A stretch of 64,000 nucleotides of DNA from assembly GCF_002269125.1 (NCBI RefSeq), contig NZ_NQKI01000018.1:27397-91396 (forward strand). Reading direction: 5' to 3'. A program made the translations under genes and the position numbers. The DNA is from Pseudomonas lundensis (GTDB taxonomy: Bacteria; Pseudomonadota; Gammaproteobacteria; Pseudomonadales; Pseudomonadaceae). Positions 16,509 through 26,000 of this stretch are shown in pieces; positions within the stretch are counted from its first letter, which is position 1, and the number at the start of each line of letters is the position of its first letter. Under the pieces are notes generated by a model. That model saw nothing but the letters and a program-made list of their open reading frames with translations, was not told where the DNA came from and made no database searches.

Positions 16509-17891
16509 TCAGAACGAGCTTTGTATCTTCAACCCGCCAATCAGCGCGTCGTCCAGATGGCTGACGCCGCCCGGGTGACGGATGTATTGCAGGTTCGGCC
16601 GAACGGTCAGCCAGTTGGTCACGTGCACGCCGTAGTAGAGTTCGGCGCTGTATTCAGTGTCCTGAGGGGGCAGGTAATCGGCGTTGTCGAAATCGTAGAC
16701 AGCGCGAGCCTGATTGGTCGCCTGGGCGTTCTTGCGATACGCCGGGTTGACGTGAACCCGTGCCACGGCAAAGCCGATATCGTCTTTGGCGCGTGAATCG
16801 AATACGCCTTTGTAGACGATGCCCGCCTGGACATAGTTGTCGATAGGGTTGGTCTTCTTGTCGTGCACAGTGGCATTGGCGAACACACTCAAGCCCCTCG
16901 ACTGATCGCTGGCGCGGCTGGTGAGTTGCTGCTGCACACCCAGCCACATGCCGTGCTTGCTCGAACTGCTGCGGTAGGCTTCACCGCTCAGGGCGGCAGG
17001 TTGGCCATTGGCATCTTTGTAAACATCGGTTGCCTTGGCACTACTGTAGTAGTAACCGGCACGGTATTCCCCCGGCAGGCCATTGATTTTTGGCGTCCAC
17101 ACCAATTCAACCGGCAACACTGCGCCTTGGGTGCCGCTGCCGCTGAGCTTGAAACCATTGCCGCGATCCAGGTTGGACGGGTTCTGTTCGTAAGCGCCAA
17201 CCTGCGCATACAGCTCGGGCGTCAGGTGATATTTGACGCGCAACGCCCACTGGCTGACAGGCCAGTTGTACCAGATGCTGCCAGCCCAGTTGCCGACTTG
17301 CGAACCGCAAAACGCGAGGTTCTGGAAGTCGCACGGGAAGCTGTTGAAGTCTTCGCCCTGACCAAAGCGGCCGACTTTGATGTCGAGCTTCTGGTCAAAG
17401 AATTTTTGCTGGTACCACATCTGCGTCAGGCGAGTGGTCTGACCGCGGCCCCAGACTTCCTGAGCCGACGTGAAGCCGCCCACGCGCGGGTCGTTGATGC
17501 GGTCGTTGCTGATGTTGTTGCCGCTGCGGTGGGTAATCGTCAGCTGGAACTCAGCATCGTCCCACCCCAAAATCTTTTGCAGGTCCAAGTGCGTGCCCAG
17601 GCCGAACTGATCGCTGTAGCGCGCCGTACGGTCGTGGTCATAGCCGCCGTGCAGGTTGGAACCCACTTCGCCCACGTAATCGAGGGAGAAGGCATAGCCT
17701 TTTTGCTCAAGCTCGCTGCGGGTGCCGTTCCAGTCGCCGAGCATCCATTTGGAATCGCTGTCGAAGGCGGGGGCCGCCTGAACGCAGGTCGCCAGACCGA
17801 GAGCGGTGAGTCCGCCCATCAGGTTCAGGGCTTTTTGCCCGGCAATAGGAAACAACGCACTGTGTTTGCGCAACATCAAAAATTTGGACAT
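16509..17891 (-). CDS. oprB: Carbohydrate-selective porin OprB
   Basis: A 460-residue outer membrane 16-stranded beta barrel that lets glucose and related sugars into the periplasm. A long signal peptide ends near ATCVQA-AP (about residue 39). The mature start KWMLGDWNGTR is the OprB signature, and the protein ends in a terminal Phe (QSSF), as needed for BamA-dependent assembly. It lies 138 bases upstream of gcd in the same direction, so the two are probably co-regulated and serve glucose uptake and periplasmic oxidation. A long inverted repeat lies upstream (18016-18048). Confidence 0.96.
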   Translation of the reverse strand: MSKFLMLRKHSALFPIAGQKALNLMGGLTALGLATCVQAAPAFDSDSKWMLGDWNGTRSELEQKGYAFSLDYVGEVGSNLHGGYDHDRTARYSDQFGLGTHLDLQKILGWDDAEFQLTITHRSGNNISNDRINDPRVGGFTSAQEVWGRGQTTRLTQMWYQQKFFDQKLDIKVGRFGQGEDFNSFPCDFQNLAFCGSQVGNWAGSIWYNWPVSQWALRVKYHLTPELYAQVGAYEQNPSNLDRGNGFKLSGSGTQGAVLPVELVWTPKINGLPGEYRAGYYYSSAKATDVYKDANGQPAALSGEAYRSSSSKHGMWLGVQQQLTSRASDQSRGLSVFANATVHDKKTNPIDNYVQAGIVYKGVFDSRAKDDIGFAVARVHVNPAYRKNAQATNQARAVYDFDNADYLPPQDTEYSAELYYGVHVTNWLTVRPNLQYIRHPGGVSHLDDALIGGLKIQSSF

Positions 17892-18339
17892 AGGTTGAGG
17901 TGTGAGTCTTTATAGGTATGGCTGTGGCTGTGGTAGCGCTGTCTGGTGGAGACGGTGCTAGCCCTTCAAGATTTTGAGGCGGAATGAATCGGTTCAGCCT
18001 CTAAAAATGGAATGATAAAGTGCTGTAACGTTTTGAAACAGCACTTTAAATGACATGGATCATTTCGTAATTGGTAACAGTGTGCTGCGACCGATCGTCT
18101 CAGGCTGTTTCGCCCAGTATTTACTGGCCTTCGTCGGTCCCCCGTCGCAACCTGTCCGGCTAGAAAAAAATCTTCGTCGATCTTCCACGCACGGCGGCGA
18201 AATGAAGGTTTGAGGCCTTTTTTCGTGCGTGAACGGTGTTTCCCCTTCGCTAGAAAGACTCGAATCGAGGCGTAGCCGCACGTTGAGCAAACCGCACAAC
18301 TGAGGGTTTAACCTGCAGCCGTGCGTCCGGATTGATGCC
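17892..18339. other. Upstream region of oprB and downstream of the TonB receptor
   Basis: A 448-base gap. The first part is the oprB leader and promoter area with the palindrome at 18016-18048. The rest (18060-18330) contains a minus-strand frame of about 100 codons with no family resemblance or ribosome site and overlapping the receptor gene; I regard it as non-coding. Confidence 0.5.
18016..18048. promoter_or_regulatory. Long inverted repeat upstream of oprB
   Basis: Arms TAAAGTGCTGT and ACAGCACTTTA (11 bp, perfect) are separated by 11 bases that are themselves partly symmetric around ACGTTTTG. It lies about 125 bases upstream of the oprB start. No T tract follows on either strand, which favours an operator over a terminator. 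The regulator is unknown; sugar regulators of the LacI or HexR/GltR type are candidates. Confidence 0.5.
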
Positions 18340-20376
18340 TTAAAACGTCGTGCGCAAGCCGACTTCAATACTGCGGCCGGGGGCTGGCGCGATGTCTCGC
18401 AGAATCGAACTGGCGTAACGCACGGTCTGGTTGGTCAGGTTCTCGCCTTTGACGAACGCCAGCCATTGGCTGTTGCCCACCTCAAAGTGATAACCGGCGC
18501 TGGCGCCCAACGTGGTGTAGCCGTCGGTGCCAGACTCGTTGTCCGGGACGCGCCCCTGATTGCTGGCGTGTTCGACGTCCACTCGCGCCTGCCAGCGGTT
18601 CAGCTCCCAGAGGACGCCGCTGCGCAAGCGCAAGGGGGCAATCCGGGGCAGGGCTTGGCCCGTGTCGAGGTTGGTGGCGCGGGTGTAATCGCCAGCCAGT
18701 TCCAGAGCGAACTTACCGTAGGCGCTTTCGCCTAGCTTCCAGTGATCTTTCGCTTCAAATCCGGTGAAACGTGCGCGAACCCCGGAATAGATGTATTCGG
18801 GAATGCCATCGGCGTCGGGTACGCCTTCGTCATTGAGCGTGCGACCTGTGCCCAGAAGGCCGATGTAATTGGAGAAGTGGCTGTAGAACACGCCAACGCT
18901 GCCGGTGTGGGTGCCAGTGTCAAAACGCAGTGCCAGGTCGCTGGAGACAGCTTTTTCTTTCGACAGGTTCGCGCTCCCCACTTCATAGGTTCCAGTGGCC
19001 ACGTGTGCCCCGTTGGCGAACAGCTCATAGAACGTCGGGGCGCGCTCGGTGTAGCCCAGCGTAGCTGCAAGCGACCAGACCGGGGTGAGGCTCAACAGCG
19101 CACCGGAAGACACGCTGCCGGCGGTGAAGCTTTTTGAGCTGTCCGTTGCCTCGAAGCGCTCATTGCCTTTGGCGTCCGGGTCAACCACGGTGTGCTCCAG
19201 TCGCCCGCCCAGGCTGAATGTGAGGCGGTCGGTGGCCTGAAACTCTTCGAGAATAAACAGCGCGCCACTGGTGGTGTCGGTGTGCGGGACAAACGCTTCT
19301 TCGCCCAAGGCGGAAAACGCGTTTCGATTGAACTGTGCGCCGACTACCCCATTGAGTGAGCCAAGGGGCATGTGTCTTGCCTCCATACGCGCCTCATACC
19401 CCTTGTTTTTAAAGGTGGTGCCGACTTCGCCGTCTTCAATTTCACGGTGCTCATAGTCGGTGTAGCCCGCGTTGAATTTCAGCGAACTGAAGGGGCCTTG
19501 CAGGTTGCGCAGTTCTGACGCGAAGGCGTAGTGGTCCTGTTTCATGCGAATGCGCACGTCCTGCTCAGCCGGTGAACCGTAATTGGCGTCGTAGTTGCTG
19601 TAGGACAGGCCCGCGTATCCGTCGTTCCAGGTGTAGGAACCGCCGACTGCGCCGCCATCTTGTCGGCCATTGCTATTGCCCAAACGGCCTTTCTTTTCGT
19701 CGCCGCTTTCGCTTTGCGGTGCATGACGGCTGCGAGCATCGCCGGGGATTCTCAAGTCATTGAACGCCCGCGCATTGGCGTCCAGATGCAGGGCGAAAGT
19801 GCCATTACCGGCTTCGAGTTTGCCGGCGCTGCTGCGGGTCGTGGCGGCGCCGCCATAGCGCAGTTCCCCGGCACCCTGAATGCCCTCTATGGCTTGTGTC
19901 GGGATGCGATTGTCGAAGGTGTTGACCACGCCACCCATGGCATTGCCGCCGTATAGCAGGGCGGCGGGGCCGCGCACTGTTTCAATCCGTTCGACATTGA
20001 CCGGGTCCAGTGGCACGGCGTGGTCGTAGGACAGCGACGAAGCGTCCAGCGCGCCCACGCCATTGCGCAGAATGCGAATACGGTCGCCATCCAGGCCGCG
20101 AATGATCGGGCGGCTGGCGCCCGGCCCAAAGTAGGACGACGACACGCCGGGTTGCTTGTTCAGGGTTTCTCCCAGGCTGCCTTGCTGTTGCAGGGTCAGG
20201 TCGTCACTTTCCAGCACGCTGGTGGGTGACGCCAGTTGGCGGCTGCCCAGCGGGTTGCCGGTAATCACTTGGGGTTGCAGTTCCAGTGCGTAGACGGGAG
20301 AGGTGATGAAGAGGGCGGCGGCTAACGGGGTAAGGGGTAAACGGCGGAAATGTCGTGGGAAAACGGGGGACGGCAT
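18340..20376 (-). CDS. znuD: TonB-dependent outer membrane receptor, probable zinc receptor (ZnuD-like)
   Basis: A 678-residue receptor: signal peptide ending VYA (about residue 30), plug domain (about 45-150; GLDGDRIRILRNGVGALDAS, ETVRGPAALLYGGNAMGG) and a 22-stranded barrel ending in GLRTTF. The plug motif SLSYDHAVPLDPVNVERIE is typical of the ZnuD/PA0781 group that takes up zinc under starvation. A Zur-type operator overlies the promoter (20443-20455), which supports zinc over iron. The ATG at 20376 follows AGGAA. The gene is monocistronic; no ABC or TonB genes are adjacent. The substrate is inferred, not proven. Confidence 0.88.
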   Translation of the reverse strand: MPSPVFPRHFRRLPLTPLAAALFITSPVYALELQPQVITGNPLGSRQLASPTSVLESDDLTLQQQGSLGETLNKQPGVSSSYFGPGASRPIIRGLDGDRIRILRNGVGALDASSLSYDHAVPLDPVNVERIETVRGPAALLYGGNAMGGVVNTFDNRIPTQAIEGIQGAGELRYGGAATTRSSAGKLEAGNGTFALHLDANARAFNDLRIPGDARSRHAPQSESGDEKKGRLGNSNGRQDGGAVGGSYTWNDGYAGLSYSNYDANYGSPAEQDVRIRMKQDHYAFASELRNLQGPFSSLKFNAGYTDYEHREIEDGEVGTTFKNKGYEARMEARHMPLGSLNGVVGAQFNRNAFSALGEEAFVPHTDTTSGALFILEEFQATDRLTFSLGGRLEHTVVDPDAKGNERFEATDSSKSFTAGSVSSGALLSLTPVWSLAATLGYTERAPTFYELFANGAHVATGTYEVGSANLSKEKAVSSDLALRFDTGTHTGSVGVFYSHFSNYIGLLGTGRTLNDEGVPDADGIPEYIYSGVRARFTGFEAKDHWKLGESAYGKFALELAGDYTRATNLDTGQALPRIAPLRLRSGVLWELNRWQARVDVEHASNQGRVPDNESGTDGYTTLGASAGYHFEVGNSQWLAFVKGENLTNQTVRYASSILRDIAPAPGRSIEVGLRTTF

Positions 20377-20442
20377 TGCAAGTTCCTTGGCAAAGTGGGC
20401 AGGGAAATCGGGCGAGGCGTATGCTCTTTAGGGATATCAATA

Positions 20443-20472
20443 GTTACAATATAACATCTCTTTAATTGTAAC
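20443..20472 (-). promoter_or_regulatory. Zur-type operator and nested inverted repeat before the TonB receptor
   Basis: GTTACAATATAAC at 20443-20455 has GTTA/TAAC arms around an AT-rich core and resembles the Zur consensus GTTATAATATAAC. The same first arm also pairs with ATTGTAAC at 20465-20472 as an 8-bp inverted repeat with a 14-base spacer, suggesting two overlapping half-site arrangements. It lies about 65-95 bases upstream of the receptor start. Confidence 0.7.
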
Positions 20473-20598
20473 CATGGGGAACTTTCATCCCAGATGCCCA
20501 CTCAGGGCTAAACTGCGCCAAGGCACGCGCACTTCCCCCTGAGCCAGCGCTCGGCTAAGGTGCGCGGCTTTCCTACATTTGCTTACTTAAGGCTCGGC

Positions 20599-20829
20599 AT
20601 GACTGAACCCAACAACGATCCCCTGCACGGCGTGACGCTGGAGCAGATCCTGACCGCGCTGGTGGCGCACTACACGTGGGACGGGCTGGCGCAGCGCATT
20701 GATATTCGCTGCTTCAAGAGTGACCCGAGCATCAAGTCGAGCCTGACTTTCCTGCGCAAGACCCCTTGGGCGCGGGAAAAGGTCGAGAAGCTGTATGTGA
20801 AATACGCCCGCACCAAGCGCGATATTTGA
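20599..20829 (+). CDS. VF530 family (DUF2132) protein
   Basis: A 76-residue protein of the VF530/DUF2132 family, a small compact helical protein proposed to bind nucleic acid. Conserved features are [12 protein letters not shown] at 8-19, a W-x-x-L-x-x-x-I block, [24 protein letters not shown] (about 40-63) and a terminal Y-x-x motif. The ATG at 20599 follows AAGG; the longer frame from 20560 is not supported. It is seven bases upstream of the Pr6Pr gene, so the two likely form an operon. The function is unknown. Confidence 0.9.
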   Translation: MTEPNNDPLHGVTLEQILTALVAHYTWDGLAQRIDIRCFKSDPSIKSSLTFLRKTPWAREKVEKLYVKYARTKRDI

Positions 20830-20836
20830 CGCCCTC

Positions 20837-21484
20837 ATGACGTCTCGCCCGGTGAAATTGAGCGCAGCAACGGTCCGCACGCTGTGCACCTGGCTGGCGA
20901 TCCTCGGCTGGAGCGGCTTGGCGATTCAACTCGATCTGATTCTGCTGGCGCGCTGGACGTCAGGCGCCAGCGTGTTGGGCGGGTTAGTCAATTACTTCGG
21001 CTTTTTCACCATCCTCACCAACACCCTGGCTGCTGTGGTGTTGACCTGCGAAGCCACGCGGCGTGAATCAGCTGGCAGGCGGTTCTTCCTGCAACCCAAG
21101 GTCAGCAGCGGGATATGCGTGAGCATCATTGTTGTGGGCGGGGCCTATAGCCTGTTGTTGCGCAATCTCTGGCAACCCGAGGGGCTGCAATGGCTGGCCA
21201 ATGAACTGCTGCACGATGTGATGCCGGTGTTGTACGCGTTGTATTGGTGGTGGTGCGTGCCCAAGGGCGCGCTGCGTATCCGGCACATCGGTCTGTGGGT
21301 GCTGTACCCGATCGTGTATTTCGGCTACATCCTGTTACGCGGGCATCTGTTAGGGGTCTACCCGTATCCGTTTGTCGATGTCGACAAGCTGGGTTATGCG
21401 CTGACGATCATGAATGCCAGCGGCATATTGGCAGGCTTTATCGCCGTGGCGGTCATCGTGGTGGGGCTGGATCGCTGGAAGTAA
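20837..21484 (+). CDS. Pr6Pr family integral membrane protein
   Basis: A 215-residue protein with about six hydrophobic helices. The pattern NYFGFFTILTN near residue 50, HDVMPVLYALYWWW near 120 and P-Y-PF-D-V-x-x-x-GY near 175 identifies the Pr6Pr family (related to FAR-17a/AIG1), for which no firm biochemical role is known in bacteria. It follows the VF530 gene by seven bases. It converges with the siderophore-interacting protein gene. Confidence 0.88.
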   Translation: MTSRPVKLSAATVRTLCTWLAILGWSGLAIQLDLILLARWTSGASVLGGLVNYFGFFTILTNTLAAVVLTCEATRRESAGRRFFLQPKVSSGICVSIIVVGGAYSLLLRNLWQPEGLQWLANELLHDVMPVLYALYWWWCVPKGALRIRHIGLWVLYPIVYFGYILLRGHLLGVYPYPFVDVDKLGYALTIMNASGILAGFIAVAVIVVGLDRWK

Positions 21485-21541
21485 GGGCTGAGCAGCGGGT
21501 AATCATGGCCCTCTGGCTGAGCCAGCAATCGGCCAGGTCAC

Positions 21542-22327
21542 TCATTCTTCGGCACCGGTCTCCAGCCGCCAGTAGCCTGCGGCCTTTATCCACGCCTCCT
21601 CCAGCCCATGGGTATCGAGCAACACTTTGCGTACCTTGCGCGACAGTGCGCTTTCGGTCGCCACCCATGCATACAACTGGCCTTCAGGCATTTTCAATTG
21701 CGCGACCGTACTGAGCAATTCTTCCCCGGGCTCATCGCGGTGCACCCAAATCACTTCGACGGTCGCCGCGCTGTTGAGCGGTTGCTCTTCTGCGGCATTT
21801 TCGATGTCGATCACCACAGTGGCACGGCGGTTGGCCGGCAGCTCTTCCAAGCGGCGGGCGATGGCGGGAAGGGCCGTTTCGTCCCCGATCAGCAGGTAAC
21901 TGTCGAACATGTCCGGCACCACCATCGAACCGCGCGGGCCACCGATGTGCAGGGTGTGACCGGGTTGGGCCTGCGCCGCCCAAGTGGACGCAGGGCCATC
22001 GCCATGCAGCACGAAATCAATGTCCAGTTCGAGTGCCTTCAGATCAACGCGACGCGGCGTGTAATCACGCATCGGCGGCATGGCCTGGCTTTTCAGGCCT
22101 GCGCTCAGTTCAAGGCTTTCCAGTGCGGCTTGTTCTTCGGCGTTTTGCGGGAAGAACAGCTTCACGTGGTCATCGCTGCCCAAACTGATAAACCCGGCCA
22201 GCTCAGGCCCGCCTAGGGTGATGCGGCGCATGCGTGGGGTAAGCTCGACGACACGCAGTACGTCCAGTTTTCGGCGTTTAATTTCATGCATGACGCGGTG
22301 AATGGTCTGGGCGGTTACGGCACTCAT
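21542..22327 (-). CDS. Siderophore-interacting protein / NADPH-dependent ferric-chelate reductase (YqjH-like)
   Basis: A 261-residue cytoplasmic flavoprotein. The N-terminal FAD-binding domain has RMRRITLGGPEL near 30-40 and RDYTPRRVD near 85-93 (R-x-Y-T flavin motif). The C-terminal SIP domain has YLLIGDETALPAIARRLEELP near 145-165 and ends WIKAAGYWRLETGAEE, with the K-x-x-x-Y-W motif of the family. The enzyme reduces ferric siderophores to release iron. Its ATG overlaps the stop of the upstream PadR-family gene by four bases. In E. coli the reductase gene yqjH neighbours the metal-responsive PadR regulator yqjI, and the same partnership is seen here. Confidence 0.93.
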   Translation of the reverse strand: MSAVTAQTIHRVMHEIKRRKLDVLRVVELTPRMRRITLGGPELAGFISLGSDDHVKLFFPQNAEEQAALESLELSAGLKSQAMPPMRDYTPRRVDLKALELDIDFVLHGDGPASTWAAQAQPGHTLHIGGPRGSMVVPDMFDSYLLIGDETALPAIARRLEELPANRRATVVIDIENAAEEQPLNSAATVEVIWVHRDEPGEELLSTVAQLKMPEGQLYAWVATESALSRKVRKVLLDTHGLEEAWIKAAGYWRLETGAEE

Positions 22328-22899
22328 TGAGCATTCTCCTGCGCAGGCCGTGCAGTTACGGTGCCATCGACAATGGCTTTGGCGGTGCTATTGAGCAGGT
22401 CGCGCACACGCAGGATTTCTTCCGGATTCCAACGACCGTGGTGCATTTGCAGGGCATGGCGCAGGTTGTGAACGGCCTCGTGGATTTCTTGCGGCCGGTC
22501 ATGGCCACGCAACGAGCGTTTACTCACTTCAATGCGCATCCGCACGCCTTCCAGGGCAATCGCCTGTTCGGTCAACGACTGGCGACCCGCGTCGGTGATG
22601 CAATACCGTTTTTTGCCGCCTTCGGTATCGCCCTCAATCATCTCGCTTTCTTCAAGGAACGTAAGGGTCGGATAAATCACGCCGGGGCTTGGGCTGTACG
22701 CGCCATCGAACAGGGTTTCGATCTGGCGGATCAGGTCATACCCGTGGCAAGGCTGTTCGGCGATCAGGGCCAGCAACAGCAGTTTCAGGTCGCCCGGTGC
22801 AAATACGCGAGGCCCCCGGCCACCGCGTTCACGGCCGGGGCGCTTCTCGAAACCATCCGCGTGCACGCCATGCTCTCGGGGGTGATGGTGTTCTCTCAT
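22324..22899 (-). CDS. PadR-family metal-responsive regulator (YqjI-like)
   Basis: A 191-residue winged-helix repressor. The N-terminal tail MREHHHPREHGVHADG is rich in His and acidic residues, followed by a basic Gly/Arg stretch, then the PadR fold from about residue 35 (FAPGDLKLLLLALIAEQPCHGYDLIRQIE). YSPSPGVIYPTLTFLEE and the GGKKRYCITDAG wing are characteristic of YqjI, which senses iron and nickel through its metal-binding tail. I place the start at 22899, preceded by GAAGAG; the frame extends upstream to 22995 without support. A perfect 18-bp palindrome lies 34 bases upstream, so it likely represses its own operon with the ferric reductase. Here the genes are co-directional; in E. coli they are divergent. 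Confidence 0.9.
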   Translation of the reverse strand: MREHHHPREHGVHADGFEKRPGRERGGRGPRVFAPGDLKLLLLALIAEQPCHGYDLIRQIETLFDGAYSPSPGVIYPTLTFLEESEMIEGDTEGGKKRYCITDAGRQSLTEQAIALEGVRMRIEVSKRSLRGHDRPQEIHEAVHNLRHALQMHHGRWNPEEILRVRDLLNSTAKAIVDGTVTARPAQENAQ

Positions 22900-22932
22900 T
22901 TTCTCTTCGCTCTTTGTATAAGTTAGATACAA

Positions 22933-22950
22933 CTTAAGATATATCTTAAG
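22933..22950. promoter_or_regulatory. Palindromic operator of the PadR-reductase operon
   Basis: CTTAAGATATATCTTAAG is a perfect 18-bp palindrome 34-51 bases upstream of the regulator ATG. Just downstream GTAT-N7-ATAC (22917-22930) forms a smaller repeat. AT-rich inverted repeats of this type are typical of YqjI/PadR sites. Confidence 0.72.
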
Positions 22951-23031
22951 ACTGTTCAAGATGAAGTGATGAACGGTAATAGTTCTCAAATGCACGGAGG
23001 GCTTTTTTCACTCACTGGTGCTTGGCAGGGG

Positions 23032-26000
23032 CTACAGTTGCGCGGTGGGCGAATTACATAACGTGTGGGTGGCGGGTTGTAGGTAGGGAGTGAGGATGGG
23101 CGCCATGCCTTTGAGCACTTGCACTGGCAACGCGGAAGTGAATTTGAAGGCTTCGGCCGAGCGGCCCGGCACAAATGCGGTCAGGGTGCCAAAGTGTTGT
23201 TCGCCGATGTAGAACACAAACGTCGCTGTGCGGTTGATCGACTTGGAACTGATAAGCCGCCCGCCAGCCCCCATGCTTTCAATGCGGTTATCGCCAGTGC
23301 CGGTTTTGCCGCCCATGGCCAGCACACTGCCGTCGGGTTGTTTAAAGCTGCCCGACACACGGCGTGCCGTACCGGCGTCCACCACCTGCGAAAGGGCCTC
23401 GCGCAGCGCGGTGGCCACTTCACTGGGCATTACCCGTTCGCCCTTGTCCGGGTCATTGACCAAGCGGGTTTCATAGGGTGTGCCAGCGGCGAAATGCAAC
23501 GTATCGATACGCAACACCGGCAAACGCACGCCATCGTTCAAGATAATCCCCATCAGCTCGGAGAGCGCTGCCGGGCGATCCCCTGAGCTGCCCAGCGCGG
23601 TCGCCAGCGAAGGCACCAAGTGATCAAACGGGTAACCGACTTTCTGCCAGCGTTGATGGATATCAAGGAACGCTTCGATCTCCAGCATCGTGCGGATCCG
23701 GCTGTCCCGCGCGCTCTTGTGTCGGCTTTTGAACAGCCAGCTGTAAACCTCCTGACGCTCGAACTGGCTGGCGGCTACGGCCTGTTGAAACGTGGCTTGC
23801 GGGTTGTTCAGCAAATAGCCCATCAGCCACAGGTCCAGCGGGTGCACCTTGGCGATGTAGCCTTGATCCGGCAGGTCATAAGCGCCGGGACCGTAGCTTT
23901 GATACAGCGTGGTCAGACGCTCGTCAGGCACCTTGTCAGTGCGTAAATGCGAACGGACGAAACTGTTGAAGGTCGCCTGATCGGCATGAGGAAACAGATA
24001 ACGGTGCACCGCCGCCATGCGAATCGGCGTCGGGTGCATGCTGTCCAGAAAGGTATCGAGGCGCGCCTGGGTGTCCTTGCCTTTGTATTTTTTCCAGAAC
24101 TTGAGCATATAGGTGGTGCCTTCACGGTCTGCGAAGCGTGCCAGGTATTCCTGCCGACGGGGGTTTAGGTCGTCCTTGAGCAGTTCTGCGCTGTTGCTCG
24201 GCGCCTGATACGTCGTGTAACGCACCACATCGCGCATCAACCGTACAAACGGCAGGTTGATGGACTCGCGAATGGCGTCGCGCAGGGTCGGGTTGCGGCC
24301 GTTGTCCTGATTGCGAAAGTTGTTGAAGTGATGCATGCCGCCGCCAGTGAAAAACCGCTCGCCCGGGTTTGCCGAATAGGTACGGTTGAGCGCTGCATCG
24401 AGCATGCTGGCAAGGCTCGCGTCAGGGTCGCGGATCAGATAATCCAGCGCCCAGCGACTCAAGCGGTCTTGATCTTCGACCTGAACTTTTTTCAGATTGG
24501 CGCTGGACTGGCCGCCGTAACGCGCATGCAATTCGGCAATGATTTGCAGGTAAGTGGTCAGCACCCGCAGTTTGGCGGTCGAGCCCAGCTCCAGTTTGCT
24601 GCCTTCATTGATGTCGAATGGTTGATCTGTGTTGTCGGTTTGTACCCGGGCACGGGCGCCATCGGGCGTGAGTTCAAACAAGGTGAAGCTGTAACGCACC
24701 TGCGCCGTGCTGCTGGGGGTGAGCAAGCGCTCGCCCAGCAGCCCCAATTGGCCGGCAAAGGCGGGATCGGCCAATTTGCGCAGGTATTCACTGACCTGGC
24801 GCTGCAAGTCGTATTGCAAGGTGCTGGTGGCAGACAAGTCGAGGCGGTCAAGGTCGTACAAAGGGCGTTGGAGCAGGGCCGACAAACGACCGCGGGCCAC
24901 GCTGATGCCTTTGTTGGTTTCGATCGGCTGGATCGTCGGCGCGGCGTTCCAGTCACGGTATGTCACACGGCTGGCCAGCGCGGCGGTCGTCAGCGCGGGA
25001 TCGATCACCTTGTTTTGGGCCAGCAGGCGGATATGGCTGTCCGTCAGCACCGCCAACTCGTCGCGGCCTTTGGCCAGGTAATGCGAAGGGCGGCGCTGGG
25101 CAATCATCAGTGACAGCACTTCGCGTAACGCCAACCCGCGCTGCGCAAGGCTTTGCGGATCGCTGGCGGTGCTTGCCAGGTGCTGATTGACCTGATTGAA
25201 GTCCGCGCCGTACCAGACGCGCAAGCCTTCGGCCATGCCGTGAACCTCGCCATGCCCCGGTACAGCCGACAAGGGCACACTGTTGAGGTAGTCGCGCACA
25301 ATTGTCTCGCGTGCCTGCAGGGTATCGGGGCCGTCTTGGTACGCGCGCACGCTGGCAGAAATCATCTGCCGCAGTTTTTCACTGCCAGATACAGTGAGGC
25401 CATCGGGGGAATGCCGGTATTTCTCAAGCTGGGTGGCCAACGTGCTGCCCCCTGCCGACTGACCGGGTAAATAAAGTATTTTTGCCACCTGTGACCACGC
25501 AGCCATGGCAAAGCGCGGCCAGTCCACCGCCGGGTTGGCCAGCGGCTTTGCGGGGTCGAGCAAGTCGCGGTTTTCAATGAACAGCAAACTCTGCACCACC
25601 ACGGGCGGGATGCTGGCGAAGTTGGAATAAAGCTGCTGCGGGTAGTTGTAGTGGTACAGCGGCGCCCCCGAGCAGTCCGTGATAGACAGTCCGGCCTGAA
25701 TCTTTTCTGAGTAGGGGACGAAAAACCCTTTTTTGCTGTAGCTCAATAGCGCTGGCGAGAAACGAGTTTGCTCTGCAATTACGTAGTCGCGTTTTAACAG
25801 GCGCGGCAAAAAGTCGCCCAGCGAGCTGTAGCCCAAACGCTTGTCGAACGGTCCTGCGCCGGGATACAGCATGGAATCGCTGGCGCCTGCGTGTATCGAG
25901 TAGTTCAGGGCTGCGGCAAAGCGACTGAATTCCTGCGCTTGTAGCCTTGAAGTACGGACTTCCTTCTCCACGGCAACTCCCAGCACCCCCAGCGCGATCA

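Noticed and set aside
18060..18368. A 102-codon minus-strand frame between oprB and the TonB receptor gene
   Set aside because: It overlaps the receptor 3' end, lacks a ribosome site, and its composition does not look like a protein.
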